Source: Acanthosepion lycidas
Lineage: Eukaryota; Mollusca; Cephalopoda; Sepiida; Sepiidae
Assembly (NCBI GenBank): GCA_963932145.1
Contig: OZ010573.1
Span: forward strand, 88,346,163-88,410,162
Reading direction: 5' to 3'
Length of the DNA stretch: 64,000 nt
Shown: positions 1 to 11,960 of the stretch, one piece after another
Layout of the letters: each line of letters starts with the position of its first letter
How positions within the stretch are numbered: the first letter of the stretch is position 1
Program-made: the position numbers and the translations under genes
Notes under the pieces: model-generated
Database searches by the model: none
Told to the model about the DNA's origin: nothing
The model's input: only the letters and a program-made list of their open reading frames with translations

Positions 1-325
1 TATGTTATATTATAAGATGTTTTATCCTCATGTAGACAGTATGAACAAACGTCGTAATTACTACCAGTTTCAACAGCAAAATTGTCCAAATCTGTAACAG
101 CAAAATTGTCTAATTGTTAAATTAAGATTTGAACCGTTGTATCTTAGAAATGATTAAAGATATCTTACTGGAATTGTCCGAAATTTTATAACAATATTGG
201 AAATAATAAGAATGTATAATTACTCTTCAAGCTTAACCGAAGAATCGTGATGAAGACGATCACTAACAGAAATCATTAATTAATAATAGCTAAGAATCGG
301 AAGCTCATGAATGAATCAAATTAAG

Positions 326-386
<61 letters not shown>

Positions 387-1190
387 ATGTATATGTATAA
401 TTTGAGGATCATTTTCCAATTAATTTAAGATGATGTTCGCCCTATCTAACCTTCTAACTTTCTGTTCTGGAGTAACAAGGTGCCTCACAAGTCTCCCGTA
501 CGATTTCCTTATTAAGTCTTTTTTCACTGCTCTGTGAACTGTAGCGGCTGAAACTGATCGCTCACATGCAAAATGTCTGATGGATTGAGTTGGTTATCTT
601 TCGCAACAGAAATCTTTAGCTCTAAGTTGAAATGATTATCCCTGTTGCTGTTGTGACCTCCTGATCCAGTTTTACTCTCTACTCTACAAGTTTTTTTTTA
701 AACTGATTCACCGTTCTTTTGATGGTTCAAAAATTTGAATATGGAAGCAAGAGTATGAATGTTAGTTCCATTACTAAAGGCTTGAATAATTTCCTCTCAC
801 CATTGCTCAGTTGAGAAAAGAGTGGGGCTGACACAAAAAGATTTTAAACTGTTCTCTTTCTAGCTGAATAACTCAAAGGTTTTTTCAGTCATTTTTACGA
901 CAAATGATGATCTTATCTGAAAACCTTGAAAAAAGTCACTCAGTGTTTTTTTTTTGTTTTTTTTTTTAGATATTAAACATTTTGAGGGGTGAATAACTAG
1001 ACACTAACACGGTTTGGAAAATTTTGATGTTACAACATTTATACGTTAAACATTTTGCATTTTCTAGATTTTAGATGAAATATTATATATATATATTTTC
1101 AATATTATATTTTATTTCTCCGTCGAGAAAGCGCACTGCTGATGAGAGACACAAAAGACAAAACGTCCGTCCATTGCTTTATTCATTCTG
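1..1190. other. Unassigned AT-rich DNA
   Basis: Apart from the microsatellite at about 329-398, no coding potential, repeat or structured RNA was recognised here. Several poly-T runs are present (around 690 and 948-966). Confidence 0.5.
329..398. repeat. (TA)n(TG)n compound microsatellite
   Basis: About 21 TA units run into about 7 GT units. This TA-to-TG transition recurs at many sites in the window (16.2, 48.5, 55.3 and 62.0 kb). Confidence 0.95.
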
Positions 1191-1223
1191 TTGAGAATTA
1201 TTCTAGCCTCGATGAATTACTAT

Positions 1224-1224
1224 G

Positions 1225-1283
<59 letters not shown>
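1224..1283. repeat. (TA)n microsatellite abutting a MITE
   Basis: About 30 TA units run directly into the left end of the mariner MITE at 1,284. This fits insertion into TA targets. Confidence 0.95.
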
Positions 1284-1287
<4 letters not shown>

Positions 1288-1384
1288 GTTGGTGCAAATA
1301 TAATGACGTAATAATGTCGTTTTTTGACGTATTTTTAACGTCAAAAAACGACATTATTACGTCATTATTTTTGCATCACCCTAA
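1284..1384. mobile_element. Mariner-type palindromic MITE, long subfamily (copy 1)
   Basis: A 101-bp near-perfect palindrome flanked by TA. It starts TTAGGTTGGTGCAAATATAA and ends in the imperfect complement (TTGCATCACCCTAA). The inner arms carry TGACGTAATAATGTCG and a short loop lies around GTATTTTTAAC. The ends match the mariner Hsmar1/MADE1 type. It has no coding capacity and would depend on a transposase acting in trans. Confidence 0.9.
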
Positions 1385-1439
1385 TATATATATATATTGC
1401 CAAAAAGTGTGATAGACTCTTATTCAAATAACTATACTC

Positions 1440-2280
1440 TGTCGTGCTAAATTTATCTTAGTAACTAAATTTTTTTTGGAGTTAGTGTATTTCGAACAAA
1501 TATATAACTCGACAAAGAAAAATACAATGAATAAAAGTGGACAAGTATAAAGAATGAATCACTTAAAACATTCTTTTCTTAATGCAGTAAATGATAGAAA
1601 ATCCATTTCAGCCAGACAATGGTAGATTTTTTTTCGAAATTTTTGCTTCATTGTCATAAGAGATAAAGATACGTTAAACTTTGCCTAGAAAGGCAAAATT
1701 TTACTTCCTATTGATTTGTCAAATATGACTAGTCGATATCCGTACACAAAGTTGGCGGTATTTTCATCGAAGAATGTATGTCATCATCCCAAGTCTCAAA
1801 TACCAATTTTGTCGTCTTGCTTTGATATATGACAAATCCTTGTCAATAAGAGAAGCATTCTATTGGATTTCAAAGCTCATCGATATCCCGCTTGATAAAT
1901 GTAGACAAATCCGCAAATATATTTTCTTTGTTACTTCTCAAGAGAATAGTAAATATGATTTGTGATATAAACTGATCTTTACACGAGTTGCCGTATATAC
2001 TAGCGTAACATGCGACATTTGAAGTCCTAATATTGAAGCTAATTTTAAAGGGGTCGCCATCATACATGAGACATAAAATTAGCGTATGTAATGCAGACCC
2101 TGGCTATCCTGTTGACCAAACTATATATCCATTTAATGTAGTCAAATTAGCTTCATAATTACGTCTTCGAATGTAGCATAATACCCGTGTATATGCGTTA
2201 ATTTTAAGAAAATAAATCTATTTCAGATTCACGTAATCTCTGTCTGAATTTCTGTGATGAGGAATTATCATTATTTGCAC
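1440..2280. other. Unassigned DNA
   Basis: No gene, recognisable repeat or structured RNA was seen. Short open frames here (60-65 codons) have no recognisable motif. Confidence 0.45.
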
Positions 2281-2286
2281 TAATTA

Positions 2287-2367
2287 TTAAGTTGGTGCAA
2301 AAATAATATCGTTTTTTGACGTTCAAAAATACGTCAAAAAAGCGATATTATTTTTGCACCAAACTAA
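2287..2367. mobile_element. Mariner-type palindromic MITE, mosaic short form (copy 2)
   Basis: An 81-bp palindrome between TA dinucleotides. The outer ends are those of the family (left end TTAAGTTGG, one change). The junction is the short type (AATAATATCG), but the inner arm is TTTTTTGACGT, as in the long subfamily. It is therefore a mosaic of the two classes seen in this window. Confidence 0.85.
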
Positions 2368-2384
2368 TATATTTGGATATTGTC

Positions 2385-2710
2385 ATTTATCTTTGTCGTT
2401 CTTATCACAACGTTTCGGCCGTTGTTCCCACTGACCTTCCACAGGTGTATATCGATCTGGATAACCTACTGGGAATTCTGAACTGAACTCTTTATTTAAT
2501 CTACGGGGTTAGACTATTCTCATCACTCTACTCATGTCTAGGTATATCGTCTTTTTTTTAAATGATTTATTTAGTACTGATCATTTACTGCCCGCCCAGC
2601 CGTTTCTACTGAATGCAAGTACACACCTGACCCAGGGATTGAACTCACAACCACTATGTCACCAAATTCACCAAACAACGCTTTATCCACTAAACCACTT
2701 AGTTTTTTTC
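2385..2710 (-). mobile_element. tRNA-headed SINE (family S1), copy 1
   Basis: Read on the minus strand, the head at about 2,705-2,630 has an A-box-like TGGTTTAGTGG and a B-box-like GAGTTCAATCCC, the spacing of an internal Pol III promoter. The body continues to a tail whose plus-strand form is TTATCACAACGTTTCGGCCG. The same tail is found at 31.53 and 62.17 kb. It is a SINE rather than a tRNA gene, because the acceptor stem is not kept and the tail is shared between loci. The flanking 2,710-2,840 contains a second piece of related sequence (GATCGGGGTAACCTAC and so on). Confidence 0.7.
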
Positions 2711-2839
2711 TTTTTATCCACTGGGTCACTAGATTACTATCGACTAAGCCACTAGTATATCGATCGGGGTAACCTACAGAAAATTCCGAACTGAATCGTT
2801 TTTCAGTCGTACTGGAAAATTTTCCCGTTCCACTGTTCA

Positions 2840-3380
2840 TGACTATTTTAATCGTTTCCAGAGAGATAGATCTTTACTTGCCTGATTTAGTTTTTACTAA
2901 TTTATAATAAGTATATTGTGATATCCCTCTTGCTAAAATCATACGTCTGCTTTTTGACACTTGATGGTAGTCTTTTCTTCCCGCTTTCCTTTACTATCTA
3001 GATATGGAAGAGAATTGTAGAATAACAGTTAAATAAGCCTGCAAATATACACTGATCAAATCATTTAATTATGAGGCTGATAGTTGAAAAAGAAATGAAA
3101 GTTACTAATAACAAATGTGAATTTGATATTCCAAAAATACGACCTAAAAATAGAAATGTTGTGGAAATTCACCTTGTTCATTGGAAGTTGATCTTCGGAT
3201 CAAAGAATAAGATATTCAATGTAGAAGCAGTACATGGTAATGGGTTTTAGCCTTTTTTTTCGCAGCAGGCCTTTTCAGATATTTGCACGAGCTGGTGAGT
3301 CTTATTTTAAAATTGCTGTGACAAAGGAAATAGAATTAATGCAACCAAACTAATATCGCCTCCCCACCAAAAGTAGCTCT
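2840..3380. other. Unassigned DNA
   Basis: No recognisable features. Confidence 0.4.
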
Positions 3381-3384
3381 GGAA

Positions 3385-3660
3385 AAAACAGTCAAACTGC
3401 CGGAATTGAATGCAAATGTTTGCCCAATACATTTGTGAGCGAGTGAACGCAACAGACTAAGCTGAAATACGAACTCGGCGAGTCGATTCCACTTTCCGCG
3501 TCGAAAACAGTTACACTGAATATGTCGTTAAGTTGTTAAATAATCTTACTCCTCATTTAAACACTATAGCGCATCTCCTTGCAGCGACTTTGAACAAAAC
3601 CGCTCTCCTGAGAGCTCACAGCGCCCCCAAGATTGCGCGACCGCCAACGTTGAAAATACC
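3385..3660. repeat. GC-richer dispersed repeat fragment
   Basis: More GC than its surroundings. It shares the words CGAACTCGGC and CAGTTACACT, in the same order, with 34,960-35,060, which suggests a low-copy dispersed repeat of unknown class. Confidence 0.35.
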
Positions 3661-3879
3661 ATGTTCTATCGGAGAATAAGCTCATATTCCAGAAGCAATG
3701 AAGTTAGACATTTATATAATGATGTCCGGAGGTTATAGATGTCAAAATGGTGTAACGTTAATACAAAATGACGTGGATATATGTCCTAAATATAGGATTA
3801 ATTAAGCTAAAATCTTAAGATATCCAGATTACACTGATAGCAGACACAGAAAGGAATCTGTATGAACAGCTATAGAAGG

Positions 3880-4470
3880 TAGCAATGAAAAGAAAAAAAG
3901 AAACATTAATTATAATAAGACATAACGTATTTTAACTGTAATGGTAATTTACTGATAAGGAAACCTTAGGCATTCATTGTCCGACAACTTGTATTACTGT
4001 CAGTTGAAATTTATTAAATACTTCTCTTAAAAGAATTTGTCAGGAAAACAGGTTTCGTAAGTCCAGACACTTATCTCTCTTTCTATTATTGATGCTGTTC
4101 TCCTTCCTAACATTTCAAATGTGATAGATTATATAATCAGTTTCTCTTCAGGTCACATGTGACATCCATTTTAGCACTTGATGATGTTGAAAGTCATCAA
4201 ATGATAGTATTTGGTGCAGTCCTTTGTTTTCGTTCTGTTATGACAGTCACCAAGTCTCGAAGAAGTGTGATCTTGACAAAGACCAATAGGCTTCACTAAC
4301 TCAAAGCCATTTGTAACCATTTTATATTAGAAAAATGTTATATACAGAAAACAATTTTTGATATTTCATAGCGAGTTAAGTGCCGTCAGTGATATTCATG
4401 TAAAATCACCGTCTGACGAGCCTGTAGTAGAGACGCGTTAATTAACTATTTTCTCGGTCATAAATGCTAG
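3880..4470. repeat. Dispersed repeat family R3, longest copy
   Basis: The first half (about 3,950-4,120) aligns by eye with 11,730-11,890 (shared words such as GATAAGGAAAC/TATAAGGAAAC and GTCAGGAAAA/TTCAGGAAAA). The second half (about 4,240-4,460) aligns with 17,075-17,290 (GAAGAAGTGT, AGGCTTCA and AAAGCCATTT in order). The three loci look like differently truncated copies of one interspersed repeat. No coding capacity or terminal structure was recognised. Confidence 0.55.
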
Positions 4471-5900
4471 AGAAGTGAAGATGAAGGTGAAGGTTGCGCA
4501 GGTGAATTAGCTATTTCCGTACACATTTTAAACTTCTTCATTCCACAACATTGATAAAACATAAATAGGACTCAAACAACGAATCTCAGATAACAATAAC
4601 AATAAGAATATTTTATATAACATAAAAAAAATCTGTGATGCTAGAATTTTAGTGAATGAGAGATTTGATTGGTGGATTCTAAATTTGCTTTTTAAACTCT
4701 TATAATGTTCAGTGTCACGTGAGGTTGAGTTCACTGAATTGAATGTTTTGACTTATATAGTATGTGTAATTTCGATAGGATTTGTTATTACATAAACTTA
4801 TTTAAAGTGAATTTTAAACAGTTTGTAAAATAGTTTCTGAACTGAAATTCGTAATGTAAGAGTTTATTAACAAAAGTTCTCTGCCTTTGACTATATGTTT
4901 TTGTGTGTGAAAGACTGCATAAAAATATCTTACAAGAATTCTGGAAGTTGTTTAAATGAACCCAGAGGAAGTTGGTGAGTGGGTTGAATATTTTAACTTG
5001 AATTACAACGAAGTTGTTTTCTTGTTGAAGAAATTGAAATGCTAACTTTTCACTTCAATGATACAAGCGTCGTGGACTAGTTTGGCAATTGCTAGTCGAG
5101 CAAAAATGCTCACTGGCGAAGTTTTCTCGTGCATTGAATTTATTTGTTTTCTAGTCACGTGATAGGCTCACAAACACGTTTAGAAATTTTGGCAGTCAAC
5201 CCTTTTAAACACAACTGCTTGGGCGTTGTGGCCATTTTCCCCATATATTGACCAGTCAGCAATAGCATTTACAAAAAAGCTATTTGGATCCACTTTGTGT
5301 TTAGGATGTACAAAATTTGTTATCACCAAGAGTAAATACACAATAAATCTTCTCGAATTTATTATCCAATGAAATTCACTAAATCAGAATAGTATGAAAA
5401 TTAGATACTGGAAATTGGTGTATAGAGATTAAACTATAAGTCTATTTATCTACATGAGTTTTTGGTCTTGTTGCAGTTTGCAGTGTTAGGTGAAACTACC
5501 TCAAGTGTAGCCTAATCTTTTATACTAAATTTGTTATAAGTGATCCATATATCGAGTTATTTCAAGTGTTTAATATTTACTAAATATACATCCGGTTTTT
5601 GCATAATGGATTCAGGGTAGGAGCTATTACTGCTTTCATTCTAATTCAAGATCATTGTTTCTGTTTTGCACAGGTTTATTTTGAGTCCTATTTCCTGGAA
5701 CACTTGATAGAGGATGTTCATTTTCTGTTCAAGATAATTCTTATCCTAATTATCAATTCTCATGTTATCGGTATAGCCTCATCATTGTATTCAAGAGAAA
5801 AAGTAGTATTGTTGACTTCTGTTGGAAGATTTGTTGTTAACAAGAGGAACAGCTCAAGATGTGGACTACCAACTGGAAACAACAAAAGCAAGCAGGGAAT
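4470..5900. other. Unassigned DNA
   Basis: A 108-codon open frame at 5,599-5,925 has no recognisable domain, and its end runs into a retrotransposon fragment. I do not call it a gene. Confidence 0.4.
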
Positions 5901-5924
5901 TCTACTTATCCGGGAAGTTTATTA

Positions 5925-6530
5925 AGAGATGACAGAAAATTGGACAGCAAAATTCGAAGGTACATTGGAATAACGAAAGATCCTTTCCGAAAATTAACAA
6001 GTAATAAGAAAAAAGAAATTTTCGTTAGAAAGAAAGACGAATGTAATGAACTATTAAGTAATATCAATCTTATTAAATAGTAACGAATACTGTACAATAA
6101 CTACATAGAGGAAGAAGAGACTTGGAGTGACAGAAACATGGTTCTACAGAAGGATGCTGAGAATATCATGATCAGAAAATGTTGTTAATGAGGAAGTTTT
6201 AAGTTACATGTAAACAAAACGTGGCCTTATAATTAGAATCAGAAAGACATCGTTGAAATTTCTTGGGTACAACAGAAGGAAAGGAGCTTGGAGAATGTGA
6301 TACACAGAGGATATAATGGGATTTAGAGGGAGAGTATAAACAAAGAGTAACTTACCTAGCAAGACTGTATAAATTGATAACAGAATAGGGAGTAAAAGGG
6401 GTGTTAAAACAACAAATCTTGCTAAGAATTACAAATAATAGGAAGCTGTGGAGAGTCATGATCGCTCACCTCCTGAAAGTACTCTACACATATAATAAGA
6501 ATTCCAAAGAGCTATTTTCCCCACGTATGT
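5925..6530 (+). pseudogene. LINE-A reverse transcriptase, C-terminal fragment
   Basis: Six-frame reading gives the tail of a non-LTR retrotransposon polyprotein broken by stops and frameshifts. It begins with DRKLDSKIRRYIG, the equivalent of the DTEIRRRI segment at 46.37 kb. It continues through a stretch like MVLQKDAE (parallel to 46.54 kb) and ends with RKLWRVMIAHLLK, the segment just before the stop in other copies. The RT palm is absent, so this is a 5'-truncated dead copy, as expected from incomplete target-primed reverse transcription. Related pieces lie at 16.65, 19.12 (minus), 40.16, 45.38 and 59.81 kb. Confidence 0.75.
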
Positions 6531-6785
6531 TTTTTGTGTGTAATGTTCATCACGAGCAAATAGTTTCAGGAACAAATTTTTTTCCAAATGTCACGGGTGA
6601 TGAACCGTGTTTTGAGCGACGGAAACGGAAGACGGCAATAACGTCGGCGAATGTGGAGGAAGTGTCTTCTGAAAAAGAGGTAAAAAGGGATGATCCGCGA
6701 AATTTGCGCAAAATGGCGTCAGGTGAATTTTTCCGTGATAAAACAACTTCAAGCTGCCACATAAAGATTTTTCAGTGACAACTCC
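6530..6785. other. CpG-richer pocket with open frames on both strands
   Basis: Richer in GC and CpG than the flanks. The plus frame 6,401-6,778 (125 codons) fuses the LINE-A tail to a charged, unrecognised segment (ERRKRKTAITSANVEEVSSE). Minus-strand frames are also open. It may be a fragment of another repeat or by chance an exon; I cannot assign it. Confidence 0.3.
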
Positions 6786-7059
6786 ATGTCTCACTTTAAA
6801 AACATTTTAAAAACGAAGACAAAAACAAATCTCATTGGACAAATATTTGTGAGACAAAGGCCCCGTGAATCTCAAGCATAGGCGATTAGTGATAAGAAAT
6901 AAAAAAAAAGAGAAAGAGAGGAAAGACAGATAACTCATATTTTTGTTGAAGAGGACACCCTTTCGGAAAAACATATCTTCTTTCAGTTCACCACTAACTT
7001 CCATTTACGCTATCAAAATTTCTCCATACTGTTCATGTAAAATTAAATTAATTTTTCGT

Positions 7060-7061
<2 letters not shown>

Positions 7062-7109
<48 letters not shown>
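7062..7109. repeat. (TA)n microsatellite
   Basis: About 24 TA units. Confidence 0.95.
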
Positions 7110-7113
<4 letters not shown>

Positions 7114-7221
7114 ATATATAGAAAATAGGAAAGAACTGGTTAGGTAAATAATCCAAAGTTCATTAGTATTTTTGTTATTAATTTTAAAAAATAGTGCTCG
7201 ATACAAAAGTAGAGCATAAAT

Positions 7222-7304
7222 ATAATTATTTATTTAAAAAAATGATTCCAACACGCTACATATTATGTAGCATGTTGGAATCATATTTTTAAATAAATAA
7301 TTAT
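7222..7304. repeat. Palindromic MITE-like hairpin
   Basis: Two 41-bp arms are complementary with two mismatches and are separated by one base. The centre reads CTACATATTATGTAG. The outer ends are ATAATTATTTATTT and its complement. It lies beside the (TA)n at 7,305-7,363. Its ends do not match the mariner MITE family, so it is a separate palindromic repeat. Confidence 0.85.
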
Positions 7305-7311
7305 ATATATA

Positions 7312-7363
<52 letters not shown>
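7305..7363. repeat. (TA)n microsatellite
   Basis: A TA tract with a single interruption, continuing directly from the right arm of the palindrome. Confidence 0.9.
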
Positions 7364-7367
<4 letters not shown>

Positions 7368-7369
7368 CA

Positions 7370-7990
7370 CTGCTATGAAAAGAAAAAAAATTAGATTATC
7401 ACTGATGATAATAAAAAGTAAAAATGAAAAACGGGCTAGCTAACCGGTTTCGTACCTCGCTCAACAGAGCTAAATCGAAGTAAATAGAGTAAATTATATA
7501 ATAAAAAAAAGAACAATAGACAAAGTTTATTGGTGGGAAAAAAATTAAATGTTAATTAGTTGGAGGCCTAATATAAAATCCTTCTCTTTACAAAGAGAAG
7601 GCTTTAAAGATAATATATATATTATGTATATGTATATATGAGAGAAATAAAATATTTGTAAATATACATTTGTGACAAAATGAGATCCAAGGGCTGGCAT
7701 TAAGAGATGTTGAAGCTAAATGTTGCGGTCTTTCCACCTCTGGCAGATTTAGAATTTCATTTTTTTATTCTTAGGTCTTTCTATCTTAGTGAGTTTTTCA
7801 TGTCGATTCAGCATTGAAACTGTCCACCATGCTAGGCGTTGTTTTTGTTTTCCTTTTTTTTTTAATGACTTTTATTTATTCATTTACATTTCTTATGAAA
7901 AGATCATCACTAGATAAATTGATAACTATTGTCAAAGCGTTTCTCTCTGACCATTAGTTTATGACTTAAGTCTATATACTACCACAATCA
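7370..7990. other. Unassigned DNA
   Basis: Only a small perfect stem (CCTTCTCTTT/AAAGAGAAGG around 7,579-7,603) is visible. Confidence 0.4.
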
Positions 7991-7999
7991 TTCATCCTA

Positions 8000-8215
8000 T
8001 TTGGGAATAGTTGCGGCTATGCAATTTCATCCACAAGCCTTGCTTTGAAACCTGTTATGGTTTTTGAAACTTCCTAACAATGCCAGATCATGCGACGGTC
8101 TCCCCATAAGAATAATATCAAGAAAATATCCCGATGGTTAATCAATCGTGATGAGATTCACAGCTAGACGTTATACTCGAAACACTAACGCTAACCATTT
8201 GACAACACGAATTCT
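8000..8215 (-). mobile_element. tRNA-headed SINE (family S2), degenerate copy
   Basis: On the minus strand a tRNA-like head (ATGGTTAGCGTTAGTG, then GTGAATCTCA) is followed by a body word, AAGGCTTGTGGATGAAATTG. This matches AAGCCTTGTGAATGAAATTG at 56.80 kb and AAGCCTTGTGAGTGAAA (minus) at 13.47 kb. Sharing of the same body between three loci supports a SINE family. Confidence 0.5.
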
Positions 8216-8644
8216 GTAAAGAAAACTTCAAAATAAAAAAATATATATACATTTTAAAGTGCAACATATTTTGGTATCTATCCCGTATAAGGATAAGTAA
8301 AAATTACAAGGGTAAGTAAAAAATTATCTAGCTTCAGGCATAACACATTTATATAATAATATTTGAGGTGCTTTCTCAATTATAAAAAAAAGAATGTTTC
8401 TGTTACTCCAGTATTTCAGCCGAATAATTCAAAAGTAAAATTTTGTTTCTTTAAATCGTCTAATTTCCTTACTAGTGAAACCTTTTGGGAATATCGTTTT
8501 TTCTAGTGCATAATCGAGAAATTTTGAAGGAAAAGACAAAAAATGTGCTTCGTATTATACACATGTAAAGTCTTATTTGAAACAGCAAATTTGCCTATAC
8601 ACACGGAACAGTTTATATATAAAACTATGGGACTTCCATTAGTT

Positions 8645-8770
8645 CATCCGTCCTCACACGCTCTAGGATAGCCATACATTGAGCGATCGAAACCAAATTT
8701 TGGGGAGAGTAGCAAACAGGTAAGTGGTGTGATACAAACTACAGTTGGTTTTATAAGGGTGCGTTGTCTT
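8645..8770. repeat. Dispersed repeat R5, copy 1
   Basis: It aligns with 56,110-56,225. Shared words in order include ATAGCCATACATTGA, GAAACCAAATTTTGG and a GGTAAG..GGTGTGA-like segment. The class is unknown. Confidence 0.6.
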
Positions 8771-9760
8771 AACGCAATATATTGATATATATTCTTTTGG
8801 GGGAAAAATTAAAAGTTTTATTATTTAACATACAAAATATTCCCATTATTTAAAATATAATAATTACTATAACAAATATTTATTTAATAAAAATGAACTA
8901 TTTTTACATCCAGTTTCCAGTTCGCCCGGCGTTGACGATAATTATTAACAAATCTCAATCCCAAAAGATTATAAAGAGTAGGAATTAGGACCTAATAAGA
9001 ATTATTTTCGTATGACTAGTTTTAAGTTGCATGCTCAAGAGTAAGAAATCTATTTTCGCTGTTAAAAAGGAAAAAATACATTTTCTTTAAAAAGTTCTTA
9101 AATCCAAATCAACTTATTCAAATTTCATCGATTTGTTTGTGAAATTGAACGAAACGTAGAGTTTGTATATTTCAACAAAATATGTTAGCGATTACTTCGA
9201 CAACTAACAACTTTGAGGATTTCAACACGCGTCAGGGTGTAGCCAAAAAATTCAAATAGAGGATCAAAGACAAACAAAGTAGGCAAGTATGTTTGGCAGG
9301 TATGTTTGACAATATTGCTTTCCCTATTCATTCTTAATGAAATATTTTTTTTTTTTATTTTCCCTGTTTATTAATATATAGAAATATAATGAAGCTATAT
9401 CAAACAGAAAATATGGAAGCATCAACATGTTAACATCATTCGCCGGAAATTTTAAAATAATATTTGAAATGGACATTAGAACAAAAACGCTATGGCTAAA
9501 TATCCGATTCATTTCTATTCTTTAATTATATTAAACAATTTAGTGAAATATATTTAAGGCATTGAATTCTTAATTGATAGTATAGTACAATTTTTTTTTA
9601 ATTACATAAATATGTCTGTACTACGTCATTGTATTATACGCGATCTACACTTTTCCCATGTCCTTTGTTTCACAATTATAATACTCACGTGATACCATAT
9701 ACAAGAAAATACAGTATGCATCTACATTAGCAATGACGTAAGTTCTGCTTATATTTATAT
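8770..9760. other. Unassigned AT-rich DNA
   Basis: Nothing recognised on either strand. Confidence 0.4.
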
Positions 9761-9769
9761 CCGAAGATG

Positions 9770-9930
9770 TAATTGTTTTTGATAGACACAGGGGAAACTC
9801 AAAAGATGTCATTCAAACTTAAGAAAATGTATAAAGACACAAGATTATTCCGGCAAAACAAAGAAAATTGTATCGAACTTCTTAGTAATATCAATACTTC
9901 TATACGACACTCAATCTTTGATAATTTCAA
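9770..9930 (+). pseudogene. Possible LINE-A scrap
   Basis: The frame contains KENCIELLSNIN. This resembles DECNELLSNIN in the LINE-A fragment at 6.03 kb, after a K-rich stretch in the same relative position. The similarity is short, so this is tentative. Confidence 0.3.
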
Positions 9931-10396
9931 CATAGATAAACACGAAATAACTGATACGATTTTTAAGAAAAATGAGACCAAAAATAACACTTTGTTTAAA
10001 ATCATAAACAGAGAGTTGATGTTTTTGTAACTCATATTGGGAAAAGAGTGCTTGTGAAATTTAACAATCCCAAGACATATTCCAAGCAAGAAGGATTATT
10101 TGAAATACTGAGTTACCTACCCAACGAGATTGTGGCAGAACAGAGAAAGGGATTGATATTAAAATCGAAAATATTGCTGAGAGAAACAGCATATGAAGAA
10201 GGGGAGTGCGATAATCTACCATATCCAGAATGCACACGTCACATAAAGGAAGAAAAACGGTAAAAGCTAATTAGAGAAAAATGAAAGAGGGAAGATAGTA
10301 TTATGCCAGACTTCCACGCAAAGTGAACGTCCTTTTTTTTGTAAATGACAAAGCCTCGAACAGCAATCATGGGGATCCATAGATATTACAAAAGTA

Positions 10397-10680
10397 GATC
10401 ATCAATAATTTTATCCCAAAAGACAATTAAAAGAACTAGCACTTATATATTTATTTTTATACTATTCCTTTTTAGTTCTCTAATCAGTTTATAGATATTA
10501 AGATGAAATTCATCAAGTATATCGTCGTATTTTTCCCCCATAGATCATCAATAATTTTATCCCAAAAGACAATTAAAAGAACTAGCACTTATATATTTAT
10601 TTTTATACTGCTCCTTTTTAGTTCTCTAATCAGTTTATAGATTAATATCATCAAGTATATCGTCGTATTTTTTTCCCCAT
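10397..10680. repeat. Direct tandem duplication of about 140-147 bp
   Basis: The segment beginning TAGATCATCAATAATTTTAT occurs at about 10,395 and again at about 10,542. Each copy runs through AAGAACTAGCACTTATATAT to TCGTCGTATTTTT...CCCCAT. The second copy lacks about 10 bp (TAAGATGAAAT). The close similarity suggests a recent local duplication. Confidence 0.85.
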
Positions 10681-11460
10681 TCAATCTACTCCAAGATCAT
10701 CTTCAGGGGAACATTACAAAGCAAAATTTATCGAAACTGTGGTAAAATCTTTATGTCGTTGAGATTAAAAAAAAAACAAAAAAAAAACGCGTGGACGTAA
10801 GTATATATGTTGATTTGACGACCAAAATATTATCAAGACTTCTTACACTTTATTTGTAGGATGCAAGGTCTATTGGACATCTAAAAACACATTTCTGTTT
10901 ACATTCACAACACAGGAAAATACTTGTTGGCAACACCAATATACTGCAGCACGAAAATAATAAACTAAAACTTCAAAAACCCGAGGCTTTCATTATCAAA
11001 ATCAACGAACCAACGCTCAACAAAATTTATTACGAGTCTACCAGCAAAGTTTTGAAGGGCATATAACAAAAATTTAATGCCATTTTTCATGCTACCAATT
11101 TCCCGTCAGTTCGTTTATACCGAAATGCTTATTTTCAAAAATATTTCATAGCAACCACGGGTAAATTTAAAATAATCATAACAGGACGTGTTCACACGTG
11201 TTTGTTTTTAATATCACCATCACAAAAAATTCTGATTTTATCACAGAGAAAATAAGTTTGTGTTTGCAATTTACTCCTGAGAATGGTCTTGGAAGAGATC
11301 AAAAGGACTTGTGCAGGAGAGAAATTAAAGTGATGCATGGTGAATTTAACATCAACAAATTAATTAGGAAACTGGAGAGTATCAGTATAAAACTGGAGAG
11401 TATCAGTATAAAAATAAACACAATATGTCTATATTATTCAATGGAACCTATCTGAACGAA
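10680..11460. other. Unassigned DNA with a 22-bp direct repeat
   Basis: No gene recognised. AAACTGGAGAGTATCAGTAT occurs twice in tandem around 11,370-11,412. Confidence 0.4.
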
Positions 11461-11471
11461 GATATACTTCA

Positions 11472-11540
11472 TATATATATATAATATATTCATTTATGTT
11501 ATGTGTGCGTGCGTGTGTGCGTGCATGTGTGTGTGTGTTT
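11472..11540. repeat. (TA)n and (TG)n/(CG) microsatellite
   Basis: A short TA tract is followed at about 11,500-11,540 by GTGTGCGTGCGTGTGTG-type sequence. Confidence 0.85.
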
Positions 11541-11699
11541 TCAGAAATGACGCAGAAAGCGCTACTCAGAATGATTTAACATTTTTCAATCGTTTCTTGA
11601 TAATGTCCAGAAACATTCCCCTGGATTTACGTCCATCAGCCTTATGATGGAAAACTGAACATATATTAATTTTGTCAAGATTGTTTCCTACTCAGTACA

Positions 11700-11960
11700 C
11701 TTAAGGCAATAATAACTGTAAAAATTAACCGTTTCTTTATAAGGAAACATTCGACATTTATTGAACGAACAAACAGTACTGTTGGTTGCAATTTATAAAA
11801 AACTGTTATTCAGGAAAATAAGCTTCTGAACACCCCTTACTATTATCGATCTTTTCAGTAATGATGGTGATCTCCTTCTTAAACTTTTTTCGTAGTATAG
11901 CGAAATGTTGACTTATCAATTATGTCATTATTTTCACCTCGAGTTGAACGTGATATAAAT
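11700..11960. repeat. Dispersed repeat R3, copy 2
   Basis: Homologous by eye to about 3,950-4,120. Confidence 0.5.
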
